Source: a gamma proteobacterium symbiont of Stewartia floridana (lineage in GTDB: Bacteria > Pseudomonadota > Gammaproteobacteria > Chromatiales > Chromatiaceae). Taken from it: a stretch of 64,000 bases of DNA. Where the stretch lies: the NCBI GenBank assembly GCA_003676145.1, contig NAUB01000018.1:1-64000 (forward strand), written 5' to 3'. The position numbers were made by a program, and so were the translations under genes. A model generated the notes under the pieces. The model was not told the DNA's origin, ran no database searches, and saw nothing but the letters and a program-made list of their open reading frames with translations. Positions 1 through 8,751 of the stretch are shown here, piece after piece. The first letter of the stretch is position 1, and each line of letters starts with the position of its first letter.

Positions 1-93
1 GGGTCTGTTTTTGTGTCCAGCAAGGCAGAATGAGCGTCGTGTAGTCATTCTACATGAGCGAATGATAACGCCGCTGGGCGCAAAAACAGACCC
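1..93. repeat. 93-bp palindromic repeat element
   Basis: The first 21 bases (gggtctgtttttgtgtccag and on) match the reverse complement of bases 73-93 at 19 of 21 positions. A second, inner stem is formed by cgtgtag/ctacatg around positions 38-55. The whole stretch could fold into one long hairpin, as a MITE-like or REP-like non-coding repeat would. Its left 23 bases recur exactly at 39763-39785. The element may extend beyond the window edge. Confidence 0.6.
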
Positions 94-121
94 AGCCCCC
101 TCTTAAATATCAATATGGGGG

Positions 122-220
122 GTTGCGCCTGAAAAATCACCACTCGGCGTTGCTCGTCGCTCATTTGGAACAACCAAACTTCGCTCCTCGCGCCTTGATT
201 GGTGCTTTTTTAGGCGCAAC
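122..220. repeat. Second palindromic repeat, 21-bp imperfect arms
   Basis: gttgcgcctgaaaaatcacc at 122-141 is mirrored by the complementary arm at 200-220, with about 3 mismatches in 21. The interior carries short alternating gcgt/ctcgtcgctcat motifs reminiscent of the element at 1-93. A 69-codon open frame runs across it but is explained by the repeat and shows no protein-like features. Confidence 0.55.
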
Positions 221-250
221 AGGGCGCATTGGATTCGTGTTAACAGGCCC
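220..250 (-). repeat. Dispersed 31-bp module (copy 1)
   Basis: Read on the minus strand this is gggcctgttaacac followed by gaatccaatgcgccctg. It matches 39730-39760 at 29 of 31 positions, and 20 of its first 21 bases match 16043-16063. The core contains the palindrome gttaac. All three copies are intergenic, at most touching a start codon. Confidence 0.7.
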
Positions 251-500
251 TAGAAAGAAAGCGCCATCTGTTGCTTTTGTTGTCCATGTTTTTATTGGAC
301 GTTACGAACGGTCTGTACAAATTACGGATTAGCCGGTTGTTTAAGTTACCACTGTTCAGTTGGGTTGATGCTGCAGTGCAACGACTGCAGGCTTGAAGTC
401 CCTAACAAATTGCATATTATTAAAGACAAGCTATCTGTGGCTGAAAGTGGATAATTTGGTCGCCGGGTTAATAATGAATATATAGGCCGGGGTAATCTGA
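251..500. other. Leader region of the GGDEF gene
   Basis: No gene is supported here. The 14-mer agttaccactgttc at 344-357 recurs at 39938-39951, extending the resemblance to the 39.7 kb repeat region. A 7-bp inverted repeat ctgcagt/actgcag with a 6-bp spacer lies at 371-390 and could be an operator for the gene starting at 501. I see no convincing promoter consensus. Confidence 0.4.
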
Positions 501-3410
501 GTGTATGCGGTGCTGTACAGCAGGTTTTGCAATTTTTTTCATAACGACGCCAAGAAGATAGTAGTAAGTGTTTGTTCTGATCAGAGTCGACTTTTCCACC
601 GGGCAACCCTGCCACGGTTGTTATTCACTTTTCTGTTATTGATTCCTCTGTTCTGTTCGGCAGAGCAGGGGAAAGTTCAACAGGTATTGATCCTAAACTC
701 ATACCACTCAAGCATGGATTGGGTTGTTGATATCGAGCGTGGCGTGCGTGATGCACTGCGAGGTAAGGTCGGTGAGCTTGAAGTTTTTTCGGAGTACATG
801 GACACCAAGCGCATCCCCTTTTCAGATCAATATGAACGGCAGCTGCGTGATTTTCTAATTCACAAGTACTCGGATAGCCAGATCGCCAGCGTGCTTGTTT
901 CGGACAATAATGCCTTTGATTTTGTCCGTCGTCATGGTGAGGTACTTTTCCCCGGCGTACCGGTAGTATTTTGCGGGATCAATTTTTTCAAGGATGAACA
1001 ACTTGAGGGATACCCTAATTTTACCGGAGTGACGGAGACTTATGATGCCAAAGGCACCTTGTCACTGGCATTGGCGCTGCATCCCAAAACGAAACAGGTG
1101 TTGGTGATCAATGACCACCTGCCGACCGGGCTGGCCACGCAAGCGGATATCCGTCAGCAACTGCAGGCGATGGATCTCAGGATTCCAGTCCGTTATGCGG
1201 AGAAGATGCCGATTGCAGAGCTGCAGCGACAATTGGAGGGGCTGCCGGCAGACAGTATCGTGCTTCTCGGCAACTACTATCGGGACGGCTCGGATCTCTT
1301 CATTCCTCCAAAAGAGAGTTCCCGTCTGATCTCCGTCAGAAGCAAGGCGCCCGTCTATAGCATGCTGGAGTTTCGTATTGGCCAGGGAGTGGTGGGAGGC
1401 TACGCGGTCAGTGGTTATCGTCAGGGGCTTGCTGCCGGTGGATTGATGGCACAGATTCTCAATGGAGTACCGGTATCGAAGCTGCCGGTTCTAAAGAACG
1501 GCGTGAATCGGTTGATGTTCGACAGTATTCAGTTGGATCGCTTTGCAATCGATCCTGCCAATCTTCCTGTGGGCGCCACCCAGGTCAATGTTGACAGAGC
1601 ACTCTTTACACAACAGGAGAGAACCTGGCTGGAGCAACACCCGGTCATAAGAATCGCTCCGGATCCCGATTTTCCGCCGATCGAGTATTTTGATGAGAGT
1701 GGTGCCTATCATGGCCTGGCAGCTGACTACGTACGAAAACTGGAAGAGAAGATCGGCTTCCGGTTTGACATCGTTCGTCTGGAAAACTGGGATCACGCAG
1801 TCGCCCAGGCAAAGAATCGCGAGGTGGACATGTGGGCGGCGGCCAGCCCCACAGAACAGCGTCAGGAGTATATGCTCTTCACCCAGCCGATGATTGATGT
1901 CCCCGCTGTGATAATGACGCGACGTGACGAGCAGGGAATATTGGCAATGGGGGATTTGATCGGCAAGCGGGTAACCGTCGTCTCGGGTTATGCCGCACAC
2001 GACTTCGTGTTGAGAAACTATCCGGAAATTGAGCTGGATGTGGCCACCGATATCCGCGCGGCCTTGCGTAAGGTCTCTTTCGGTGAGGTGGACGCCATGA
2101 TCGGCAACATGGCCACCTCCACCTATTTCATGGAGCAGGACGGGATCAGTAACCTGAAAGTGGCTGGAGAGTCCGGCTACCACTACCGCTGGTCATTGGC
2201 GGTACGCAGTGACTGGCCTATGTTGCGCCATATTCTCGATAAAGGGCTGAGACTGATCACTGAGGAGGAGCGGCGTGCCATCGTGGATCGATGGGTACGT
2301 TTCGATGTGGTGGATCGTGCCTGGTGGCAGCTGTCACGTGAACAGTGGATTGTTCTGCTTACTGTGCTTGGGTTGTTAACGGTTGGCATCGTTCTGGCCT
2401 GGAATCTGATCTTGCGGCATCGCGTCAGGGAGCGAACAGTCGATCTTGCCAGGATCAATCAGCGGCTGAATGAGATCAACAGTCTGCTGGTCGAGAGTGA
2501 AGAGAAATACCGCCTGATCTTCGAAACCTCGGAAGATCCGATGTGGCTGATCGAGGACAATCGCTTCGTCATGACCAATCAGGCCGCTTCCCGTCTGTTG
2601 GGTTACGCGAGCCCGGAACAACTGGTCGATACACCACCCTGGAAGCTGTCGCCGGAATTTCAGCCTGATGGCATGTCCTCCGATGAGAAGGCCAAGGCGA
2701 TGATGGGGCAGGCCATGAAATATGGCTACAACCGTTTTGAGTGGGAGCATATCAAGCGTGATGGTACGACCTTTCCCGTGGAGGTCTCCCTGACGCGTAT
2801 TCCATACCGCGGCCACTCAGCGATTTTCTGTATGTGGAATGACATTACCGAGCGTAAAGCGGCAGCGATGGAGATCCAGCGTCTGGCCACCCATGATGCT
2901 CTCACCGGTCTCGCCGGTCTGCGTCTGGCGGAAGACCGCATCGAGATGGCGATTGCCGAGGCGCGACGGGAAAAATGTAAAATGGCCGTACTGTTTATCG
3001 ATCTTGACGGTTTCAAAACGATTAACGATCAGTATGGACATGATGCGGGTGATGCCTTGCTAAAAGAGGTGGCTGCTCGATTGAATAGCAATGTGCGTGA
3101 GGTCGATACTGTCGCCCGTATGGGTGGTGACGAGTTCCTGATCGTATTGACCTCCATTCGGACCCTATCGGATATCAAACGTGTTTCGGAACAGGTTGTT
3201 CTGTCAGTAAGACGTCCTTACCCTTACGAAGGTCAGATGCTGGAGGTCAGTATCAGCGTGGGAGTTGCTCTATATCCAGATCATGGTGAAACAAGGGAAA
3301 CCCTGGTGCGGGTTGCCGATAGGGCCATGTACGATGTTAAGCGGGAAAGCAAAAACAACTACCGTGTTGCACAGACAGAATCTCAGGGAGCAGCAGAAGA
3401 GGGAGAGTGA
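501..3410 (+). CDS. Membrane diguanylate cyclase with two periplasmic sensor domains, PAS and GGDEF
   Basis: Predicted to make c-di-GMP from two GTP in response to a periplasmic ligand. Order along 969 residues: hydrophobic export segment (about 37-53), an ABC-substrate-binding-like domain starting near 58 (VLILNSYHSSMDW), a SBP_bac_3-type domain from about 380 (HPVIRIAPDPDFPPIEY) to 600, a membrane segment 616-638, a PAS domain about 667-790, then GGDEF. The catalytic motif GGDEF is intact at 875-879. An RxxD product-inhibition site (REVD, 866-869) lies five residues before it, so both activity and feedback are expected. The start is a GTG with a weak ribosome site; about 36 residues precede the hydrophobic segment and I found no better start. 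No EAL domain is present. The ligand is unknown. Confidence 0.9.
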   Translation: MYAVLYSRFCNFFHNDAKKIVVSVCSDQSRLFHRATLPRLLFTFLLLIPLFCSAEQGKVQQVLILNSYHSSMDWVVDIERGVRDALRGKVGELEVFSEYMDTKRIPFSDQYERQLRDFLIHKYSDSQIASVLVSDNNAFDFVRRHGEVLFPGVPVVFCGINFFKDEQLEGYPNFTGVTETYDAKGTLSLALALHPKTKQVLVINDHLPTGLATQADIRQQLQAMDLRIPVRYAEKMPIAELQRQLEGLPADSIVLLGNYYRDGSDLFIPPKESSRLISVRSKAPVYSMLEFRIGQGVVGGYAVSGYRQGLAAGGLMAQILNGVPVSKLPVLKNGVNRLMFDSIQLDRFAIDPANLPVGATQVNVDRALFTQQERTWLEQHPVIRIAPDPDFPPIEYFDESGAYHGLAADYVRKLEEKIGFRFDIVRLENWDHAVAQAKNREVDMWAAASPTEQRQEYMLFTQPMIDVPAVIMTRRDEQGILAMGDLIGKRVTVVSGYAAHDFVLRNYPEIELDVATDIRAALRKVSFGEVDAMIGNMATSTYFMEQDGISNLKVAGESGYHYRWSLAVRSDWPMLRHILDKGLRLITEEERRAIVDRWVRFDVVDRAWWQLSREQWIVLLTVLGLLTVGIVLAWNLILRHRVRERTVDLARINQRLNEINSLLVESEEKYRLIFETSEDPMWLIEDNRFVMTNQAASRLLGYASPEQLVDTPPWKLSPEFQPDGMSSDEKAKAMMGQAMKYGYNRFEWEHIKRDGTTFPVEVSLTRIPYRGHSAIFCMWNDITERKAAAMEIQRLATHDALTGLAGLRLAEDRIEMAIAEARREKCKMAVLFIDLDGFKTINDQYGHDAGDALLKEVAARLNSNVREVDTVARMGGDEFLIVLTSIRTLSDIKRVSEQVVLSVRRPYPYEGQMLEVSISVGVALYPDHGETRETLVRVADRAMYDVKRESKNNYRVAQTESQGAAEEGE

Positions 3411-3507
3411 CAGGTTTCAGATGTTTTCTGTTCCGTCCATACATCCACACAATAGACAACCAGGTCGATGGCTTTCTTTTCCTTCAGAGTTTTTGCGTCA
3501 ATAAGCT

Positions 3508-4320
3508 TCAATTTTCCCCCAGCACCCTGCGGCGCAACAGTCTCAGATCGACCGGCAGCAGAATAAGGATCATCAGAAGGAACAGAAACACCGCCATAAC
3601 CAGATGGTAACTCCATATACCCGACAACATTAACAGCCGTATCCCCTCCGCAAGATGGTGCAGCGGATTGATCATCAGCCAGGCCTGCGCCAACAAGGCA
3701 TCACTCTCCAGAGGGAAGTAGGTGTTGCTGGCGAATCCCAATGGCATGATCACCAGATAGAACGGGATGTTCATATGATCGATGGTTGGTACGATCGCGG
3801 TGAACAACAGACCCAGGGCAGCAAAGGCGACCCCCGCAAGAAACAGCAGCGGCAGGGTCGCAATCACACCGCTCCAGTGAAGATCGAGCCAGCCCCCCAG
3901 GTTAAATCCGATCAGGACGAAGATGACAATGACCGAATAGGCCAGGCCCAGGCTGGCAGACCAGAGCGCCTCACCCCAGACCACATGTTCCAATCTCACC
4001 TGGGTGGTCAGCTGACCGTCCCAGGTCTTCTGGTAGTGCATGCGGATGTAGGCGGCAAACAGTGCCTGAAAAAAAGCCGTCATGAAGACGGTGTAGGCGA
4101 CAATCCCTGGCGCCAGATAGGCCAGGTAGGAGACATTCTGCGACTTCCAGTCGAAGTCGGGGATATTACTGCCAAGACCAACCCCGAAGACCAGCAACAG
4201 GATGATCGGTTCGAAGATTGGTGGCAGTGCAGCGGTGTGCCAGTTACGCAGGTAGACCGTCAAATGACGCCGCAATACGGCCCAGCTCTGCCAGGCTGTC
4301 ATGGCCAGATAGAGCCTCAT
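3508..4320 (-). CDS. ABC-2 type exporter permease, NodJ-like
   Basis: A 270-residue integral membrane protein with about six hydrophobic segments. The amino end RLYLAMTAWQSWAVLRRHL and the segments LLVFGVGLGS and GIVAYTVFM are typical of the NodJ/DrrB group of ABC-2 permeases. Its start overlaps the stop of the ATPase gene by four bases (ATGA), so the two should be translationally coupled and form one exporter. No nodulation or polysaccharide genes are nearby and the substrate is unknown. It converges with the GGDEF gene; about 97 bases separate the two stop codons and no clear terminator is visible there. Confidence 0.88.
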   Translation of the reverse strand: MRLYLAMTAWQSWAVLRRHLTVYLRNWHTAALPPIFEPIILLLVFGVGLGSNIPDFDWKSQNVSYLAYLAPGIVAYTVFMTAFFQALFAAYIRMHYQKTWDGQLTTQVRLEHVVWGEALWSASLGLAYSVIVIFVLIGFNLGGWLDLHWSGVIATLPLLFLAGVAFAALGLLFTAIVPTIDHMNIPFYLVIMPLGFASNTYFPLESDALLAQAWLMINPLHHLAEGIRLLMLSGIWSYHLVMAVFLFLLMILILLPVDLRLLRRRVLGEN

Positions 4321-5273
4321 GAGTCATCATCCGTCAATTGCAGAAACAGGTCATCCAGATTGGGCGGCCGAACCTCAAAGCGTAGCTCGCCGAAGGCGGC
4401 AGAGAAGCGCGCCAGTCCGGTACCGTCGAGGGCAAATTGCCAGGTATTGAGAATCCGTGTCGGTTCGCTCAGGCCCTCTTTTTCAAGCCAGGACTCCACG
4501 GCCATTGCCTGCGGGATCTTGGCGTCCAGCACCACAACGTGCTCGCCCACCAGGTCACCCAATACCGTTCTCGGTGCGCCCACCGAGACCACCTGTCCCT
4601 CCTTCAGGACCAGCAGGTTATCCGATAAACGCTCGGCTTCATCCATGTAGTGGGTTGTCAGTACGATGCCAAGCCCTTCGTTACGTAAACCGTCGACCAG
4701 CTCCCAGACCGCCATCCGCGCCTGTGGATCGAGTCCGGTTGTCGGTTCGTCCAGAAACAGCACCTTGGGTTGGTGTACCAGGGCTCTGGCGATCATCAAC
4801 CGGCGTCGATAACCGCCCGACAGGGTGTCCGGTTTTGCCTTTGCGTAACGGCTGAGATCGAAACGATCCAGCAGCTCCCTGACCCGGGACTCAAGGTCGG
4901 TCGGCCTCGGGCGGAAATAGTGTCCAAACCAGAGCAGGTTGTCCTGCACGGTAAAATCGGTATCAAAGGTATCATCCTGTGTGCAGACACCGATCAGACG
5001 ATTGACCCCGTCCGGATCTTTCTCCCGCTCGATCCCGTCAATAAACACGCTGCCTTCATCGGGCTGCAAAAAGCCGTAACAGAGACGCAGCGTGGTGGTT
5101 TTACCCGCACCGTTGGCTCCCAGCATGCCGAGGATTTCGCCGGATCGGCACTGCAGATCGACCCCATCCACGACCCGGGAGGAGCCGAAGTGCTTTACCA
5201 GCCCATGAGCGGACAGTAAGGGTTTTGGATTGTTTTGAATCTCTGCACTCATAGAGTCTTTCGAGCCTGACAT
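4317..5273 (-). CDS. ABC exporter ATP-binding protein, NodI-like
   Basis: Cytoplasmic ATPase partner of the permease that follows it. It shows Walker A GANGAGKTT, the signature LSGGYRRRLMIARAL, Walker B LFLDEPTTGLDP and the switch histidine in TTHYMDEAERL, followed by a carboxy-terminal extension of the kind seen in NodI/DrrA/CcmA proteins. The start is uncertain: a GTG at 5297 gives eight more residues and an ATG at 5252 gives seven fewer; none has a good ribosome site. I chose the ATG at 5273. It is transcribed away from the porin gene at 5590. Confidence 0.88.
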   Translation of the reverse strand: MSGSKDSMSAEIQNNPKPLLSAHGLVKHFGSSRVVDGVDLQCRSGEILGMLGANGAGKTTTLRLCYGFLQPDEGSVFIDGIEREKDPDGVNRLIGVCTQDDTFDTDFTVQDNLLWFGHYFRPRPTDLESRVRELLDRFDLSRYAKAKPDTLSGGYRRRLMIARALVHQPKVLFLDEPTTGLDPQARMAVWELVDGLRNEGLGIVLTTHYMDEAERLSDNLLVLKEGQVVSVGAPRTVLGDLVGEHVVVLDAKIPQAMAVESWLEKEGLSEPTRILNTWQFALDGTGLARFSAAFGELRFEVRPPNLDDLFLQLTDDDS

Positions 5274-5589
5274 CCTAATGGGCTGATCAATTTCCACATC
5301 GTCAATTCAATACATAACAACTAATGTACGGAATAACTTCAACTAATTTGAGATCCTACCCGTTATTTTTAAGAGGTGAGAGTGCGGTTTATCGTAATCG
5401 CTCACCATGAGTCTTCTGACAATTCTGATCAAAATCTTGCTCATCCAATAGTAAGCCAGGTTCCGTGCTATCCATAGACACGATTCCCGATTTACCAATG
5501 CCACTCACCCATCGATCGGCTTAGCGACGCTGCGATTTGTCACAGATCAAGCCGGATTGGCCTGTAATGAAATAGAGTAGCGGCCCTAT

Positions 5590-6852
5590 ATGAATCAGGC
5601 TACGACACAATCGGTCATCTCTTTTCTGGTACTGGGATTCGCACTCGCCACATGCCAGGCATCCGCTTGGCCCACGCTGCAGAGTCGCATCCAGTTCGGC
5701 ACCATCGCCAACGATTCACCGTCGGAGAATGTATTCCCCTCGGGATTTCTGAACTTCGATGAGGGGATCAACCTGAATCGGGCGGAGTTGATTATCGAAA
5801 AGTCACCGAACGCCAATATCAAACCCCGTATTGGCCCCTTTCCCGGCACCGCACCGGTGGCGTCGGACTGGGGTTTCGAAGTCGACTTGCGCTACGGTGA
5901 GGATGCGGCCATTACCTATGGATTGGATGATGAACTCCACATCAACGATGGCAAGGAAAGGCTGTTTCTCATGCCCCAGTGGTTCCTCAGCGGGTATCTG
6001 CCGCTGGCTGAGGGTTTTTCCTGGATTGCCGGGAGCTGGTTCACCTCACTGGGGTATGAGATCGGTGCGCCGGTGGATCCGCCAACCGGCTTCTATACCC
6101 ACTCCTATGCCTTTGTCTATCAACCGGTCAAACATGTGGGGGTGATGGGGGCGTTGAAGCTGCCGATGGCTGAAGAGCGTGGTCTCTGGTCTGTTGGTCT
6201 GGGATTGGTGCAGGGTTGGAACAATCTGCAGGACAACAACGACGACAAGACGCTGCTGTTCGACATGCGTTGGCGCAGTGCCGATTTCAGGACCTGGCTC
6301 GATATTGAGAACATCATGGGTTATGAGCAGTCGGAAGATGGCCTGACGGATCAGACTAGGCCTTTCAACGCGGTCAGTAGTGACGGTGAAAAACTCTTGC
6401 GCCGCATGCACTCGGTGCTGTTGAGTCACCGGTTCAACTCTGTCCACCGGGTAGCGCTGAACGCCGTCTACGGATATCAGGAGGGCGGCGATCTGCAAGC
6501 GGACAGCAATAATCCTCCCGGTTTTCTGATCACTCAGGACAGTCGCTGGTACGGCGCCAATCTGAACTGGTACCTGCAATGGCGCAAAGATCAACAGATC
6601 GGATTGAGAGTGGAGTGGTTCAAGGATGCGGATGGCGCTCATGCGCTGCTGCCAGCGGGTATCTACCGGGGAGTTACCGCCAATCTCTCCTGGTGGCTGA
6701 GGGAGGGTCTCAGGATTCGCCCTGAACTGCGCTATGATCACTATTCCGGTTCCGGCAGGCCGTTCGGTGGCCGGGTACCGAGCACATTTTTTGGTGAGGA
6801 GAAACAGCAGTGGGTGGCCTCTCTGGATGTCACCTGGTCATTCAGCCTATGA
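5590..6852 (+). CDS. Outer-membrane beta-barrel porin-like protein
   Basis: A 420-residue exported protein. A signal peptide ends near ATCQASAWP. The mature part is dominated by alternating aromatic/polar strands (for example SWIAGSWFTSLGYEIG and GANLNWYLQWRKDQ) and ends in a strand with a penultimate aromatic, VTWSFSL, as barrel proteins do. It resembles the OprO/OprP and putative beta-barrel porin-2 groups. It overlaps the prenyltransferase gene by four bases (ATGA) and begins a three-gene unit with that gene and a BASS transporter. The substrate cannot be told from sequence. Confidence 0.75.
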   Translation: MNQATTQSVISFLVLGFALATCQASAWPTLQSRIQFGTIANDSPSENVFPSGFLNFDEGINLNRAELIIEKSPNANIKPRIGPFPGTAPVASDWGFEVDLRYGEDAAITYGLDDELHINDGKERLFLMPQWFLSGYLPLAEGFSWIAGSWFTSLGYEIGAPVDPPTGFYTHSYAFVYQPVKHVGVMGALKLPMAEERGLWSVGLGLVQGWNNLQDNNDDKTLLFDMRWRSADFRTWLDIENIMGYEQSEDGLTDQTRPFNAVSSDGEKLLRRMHSVLLSHRFNSVHRVALNAVYGYQEGGDLQADSNNPPGFLITQDSRWYGANLNWYLQWRKDQQIGLRVEWFKDADGAHALLPAGIYRGVTANLSWWLREGLRIRPELRYDHYSGSGRPFGGRVPSTFFGEEKQQWVASLDVTWSFSL

Positions 6853-7697
6853 GCGGTAAATACAGTTTTATCGGTGCCATGCGACCTTTTTCCCTGGTCG
6901 TGGCGATCGCCACCTGTGGCCTGGGGGTCAGTCTGGCGCTGATCGATCAGGCGGTGGATGGCTGGTTGGCCTGGCTGGTGCTGCTGACCGGGGTGTTACT
7001 GCAGGTGGCGGTGAATCTGATCAACGACACACCGGATCTGCAATCGTCCGCACTGGCGCAAGCCCAGAGAGAGGCGATCCGGCGCAACGCCAGAGTAGGC
7101 TGGGGCGTGATGTTGCTGGCCATCGTCTTGGGACTCTACATGGTGACGATCCGGGGATGGCCTCTGTTGCTGCTCGGACTGATCGGTGTGGCCGGTGCCT
7201 GGGGCTATACCGGTGGCAAGGTCAACTACAAACAGCGGGGGTTGGGAATTCTGCTGGTGTTCCTGTTGATGGGGGTGTTGTTGATCGGTGGTTCCTACTA
7301 TGTGCTTACCGGTATCTACACCCTGGAGGTGTTGTGGCTGTCACTGCCATTCAGTCTGTTGTCCTCATTGCTGCTGCTGAGCAACGAACTGCGGGATTAT
7401 GAAGCGGATCGCGAGGCCGGCATCCGCACGTTGATCGTGCGTATCGGCTACCGTTCAGGGGTCAAGCTCTACTACCTGCTGGCGAGCCTGGTCTATCTTG
7501 TCAGCGCCTTGCTCTACTGGACCCAGATGCTGCCCGGCATCGTCATGTTGCTGGTGACCTCCATCGCTTTGGTCGGTCCGCTCAATTTACTGACTGCAAA
7601 TGCCTCTCAGCGCCGTAGGCTTACGCCGTTGACCGGTCGTTTCTATCTGCTTTTCGGTGCCACTTATCTGGCGACGCTCTGGATGCAACTGCCATGA
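6849..7697 (+). CDS. UbiA/MenA-type membrane prenyltransferase
   Basis: A 282-residue polytopic membrane protein of the UbiA superfamily. The first Asp-rich motif is NDTPD (59-63) and the second is NELRDYEADREAG (from 179; Asp 183 and 187). This pattern is closest to MenA-type 1,4-dihydroxy-2-naphthoate prenyltransferases, which attach the isoprenoid tail in menaquinone synthesis. No other menaquinone gene is in the window, so the aromatic acceptor is uncertain. I start at the ATG overlapping the porin stop; the open frame extends 13 codons further upstream. Its stop overlaps the next gene by four bases. Confidence 0.82.
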   Translation: MSGKYSFIGAMRPFSLVVAIATCGLGVSLALIDQAVDGWLAWLVLLTGVLLQVAVNLINDTPDLQSSALAQAQREAIRRNARVGWGVMLLAIVLGLYMVTIRGWPLLLLGLIGVAGAWGYTGGKVNYKQRGLGILLVFLLMGVLLIGGSYYVLTGIYTLEVLWLSLPFSLLSSLLLLSNELRDYEADREAGIRTLIVRIGYRSGVKLYYLLASLVYLVSALLYWTQMLPGIVMLLVTSIALVGPLNLLTANASQRRRLTPLTGRFYLLFGATYLATLWMQLP

Positions 7698-8563
7698 ATC
7701 AGGATATCGTACTGCAGCTGGCACTGCCGGTAACCCTGTTCTGCATCATGTTCAGCATGGGCAGCAGTCTGGTGACCGCTGATTTCAAGCGGGTGTTGGA
7801 AACCCCGGCGGCTGTGATGGTCGGTGTTATCAGTCAGATGGTGATGTTGCCGGTGGTTGCACTTCTCCTGCTCTCTCTGCTGCAACTGCCACCTGAGCTC
7901 TTCATCGGTTTCATGATTCTCGCCTTCAGTCCAGGTGGCACCACATCGAATATGTTCTCCTACCTGGCGCAGGGCGATGTGGCCCTCTCCATCACCCTGA
8001 CGGCGATCGTCAGCCTGGTGACACCGTTGACCATCCCATTGCTGGGGGGGCTGGTGCTTGAGTGGCAACTGGGTGATCAGAGCGAGATTGTCCTGCCTTT
8101 CCTGCCGACCTTCGCCAAACTGGTGGTGATCACTCTGATTCCGGTGCTGCTCGGTATGCTGTTGCGCCACTATCAGGCTACCTTCTGTATCAGGCATGAG
8201 AGGCTGATAACCCGCATCCCCCTGATCATGCTGTTGTTGGTGATCGGCGGAATCATCTGGCAGAACCGTGACTCGATGGTGTTGTTTCTTGATCAGACCG
8301 GGGTGCCCGCATTGCTGTTGTCGAGCATCGCCCTGGGGTTGGGTTACACCGTGGCGAAACTCGCCCGCATGCCAGTCCGCACGGCCCGCACCATTGCCAT
8401 AGAGACTGGTATACAGAACGGCGGTACCGCGATTCTCGTAACCGGTACGATTCTCAATAATCCCAATATGACCATTGCACCGGTGATCTACGGCATACTA
8501 ATGCTGATACCGACCTTCGCCTATATCCTCTGGCTCAACCGCAGACCTGCTGTGATCGCATGA
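7694..8563 (+). CDS. Bile acid:sodium symporter (BASS) family transporter
   Basis: 289 residues with about nine or ten hydrophobic segments. The family signature FSPGGTTSNMFSYLAQGDVALSI marks the sodium-binding crossover region, and a second crossover-like stretch IETGIQNGGTAILV follows. BASS proteins take up anionic organic compounds with sodium; bacterial members carry substrates such as pantoate, pyruvate or sterol-like acids. The start overlaps the prenyltransferase stop (ATGA), so it is the third member of a coupled unit. The substrate is not predictable here. Confidence 0.85.
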   Translation: MNQDIVLQLALPVTLFCIMFSMGSSLVTADFKRVLETPAAVMVGVISQMVMLPVVALLLLSLLQLPPELFIGFMILAFSPGGTTSNMFSYLAQGDVALSITLTAIVSLVTPLTIPLLGGLVLEWQLGDQSEIVLPFLPTFAKLVVITLIPVLLGMLLRHYQATFCIRHERLITRIPLIMLLLVIGGIIWQNRDSMVLFLDQTGVPALLLSSIALGLGYTVAKLARMPVRTARTIAIETGIQNGGTAILVTGTILNNPNMTIAPVIYGILMLIPTFAYILWLNRRPAVIA

Positions 8564-8751
8564 TAGTCGGGGGCGGTTGTCTGTAATGGGTTAGCTAGTT
8601 GTTGAATTGATTGCTGAGGTAGTTTTCATCTCCGATGGGTCTCCTGCTCATTGCAAGTGAGCTTATTCGGAAGCGGGATCTCTGCGGGCCTTGCAACAGG
8701 CTAACGGCTATAATTGACAACTGGTATGGGACACAGTAATTGGAGTTCAAT

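Noticed and set aside
123-332. Open frame of 69 codons at the window start
   Set aside because: It lies entirely across palindromic repeats, has no ribosome site and no protein-like pattern.
1491-2183. 230-codon minus-strand frame
   Set aside because: It is antisense to the SBP_bac_3 domain of the cyclase gene and has no independent support.
3655-4650. 331-codon plus-strand frame
   Set aside because: It is antisense to the NodIJ-type exporter genes, which have clear family motifs; the composition (Gln, Arg, Asp, Gly) is that of a shadow frame.
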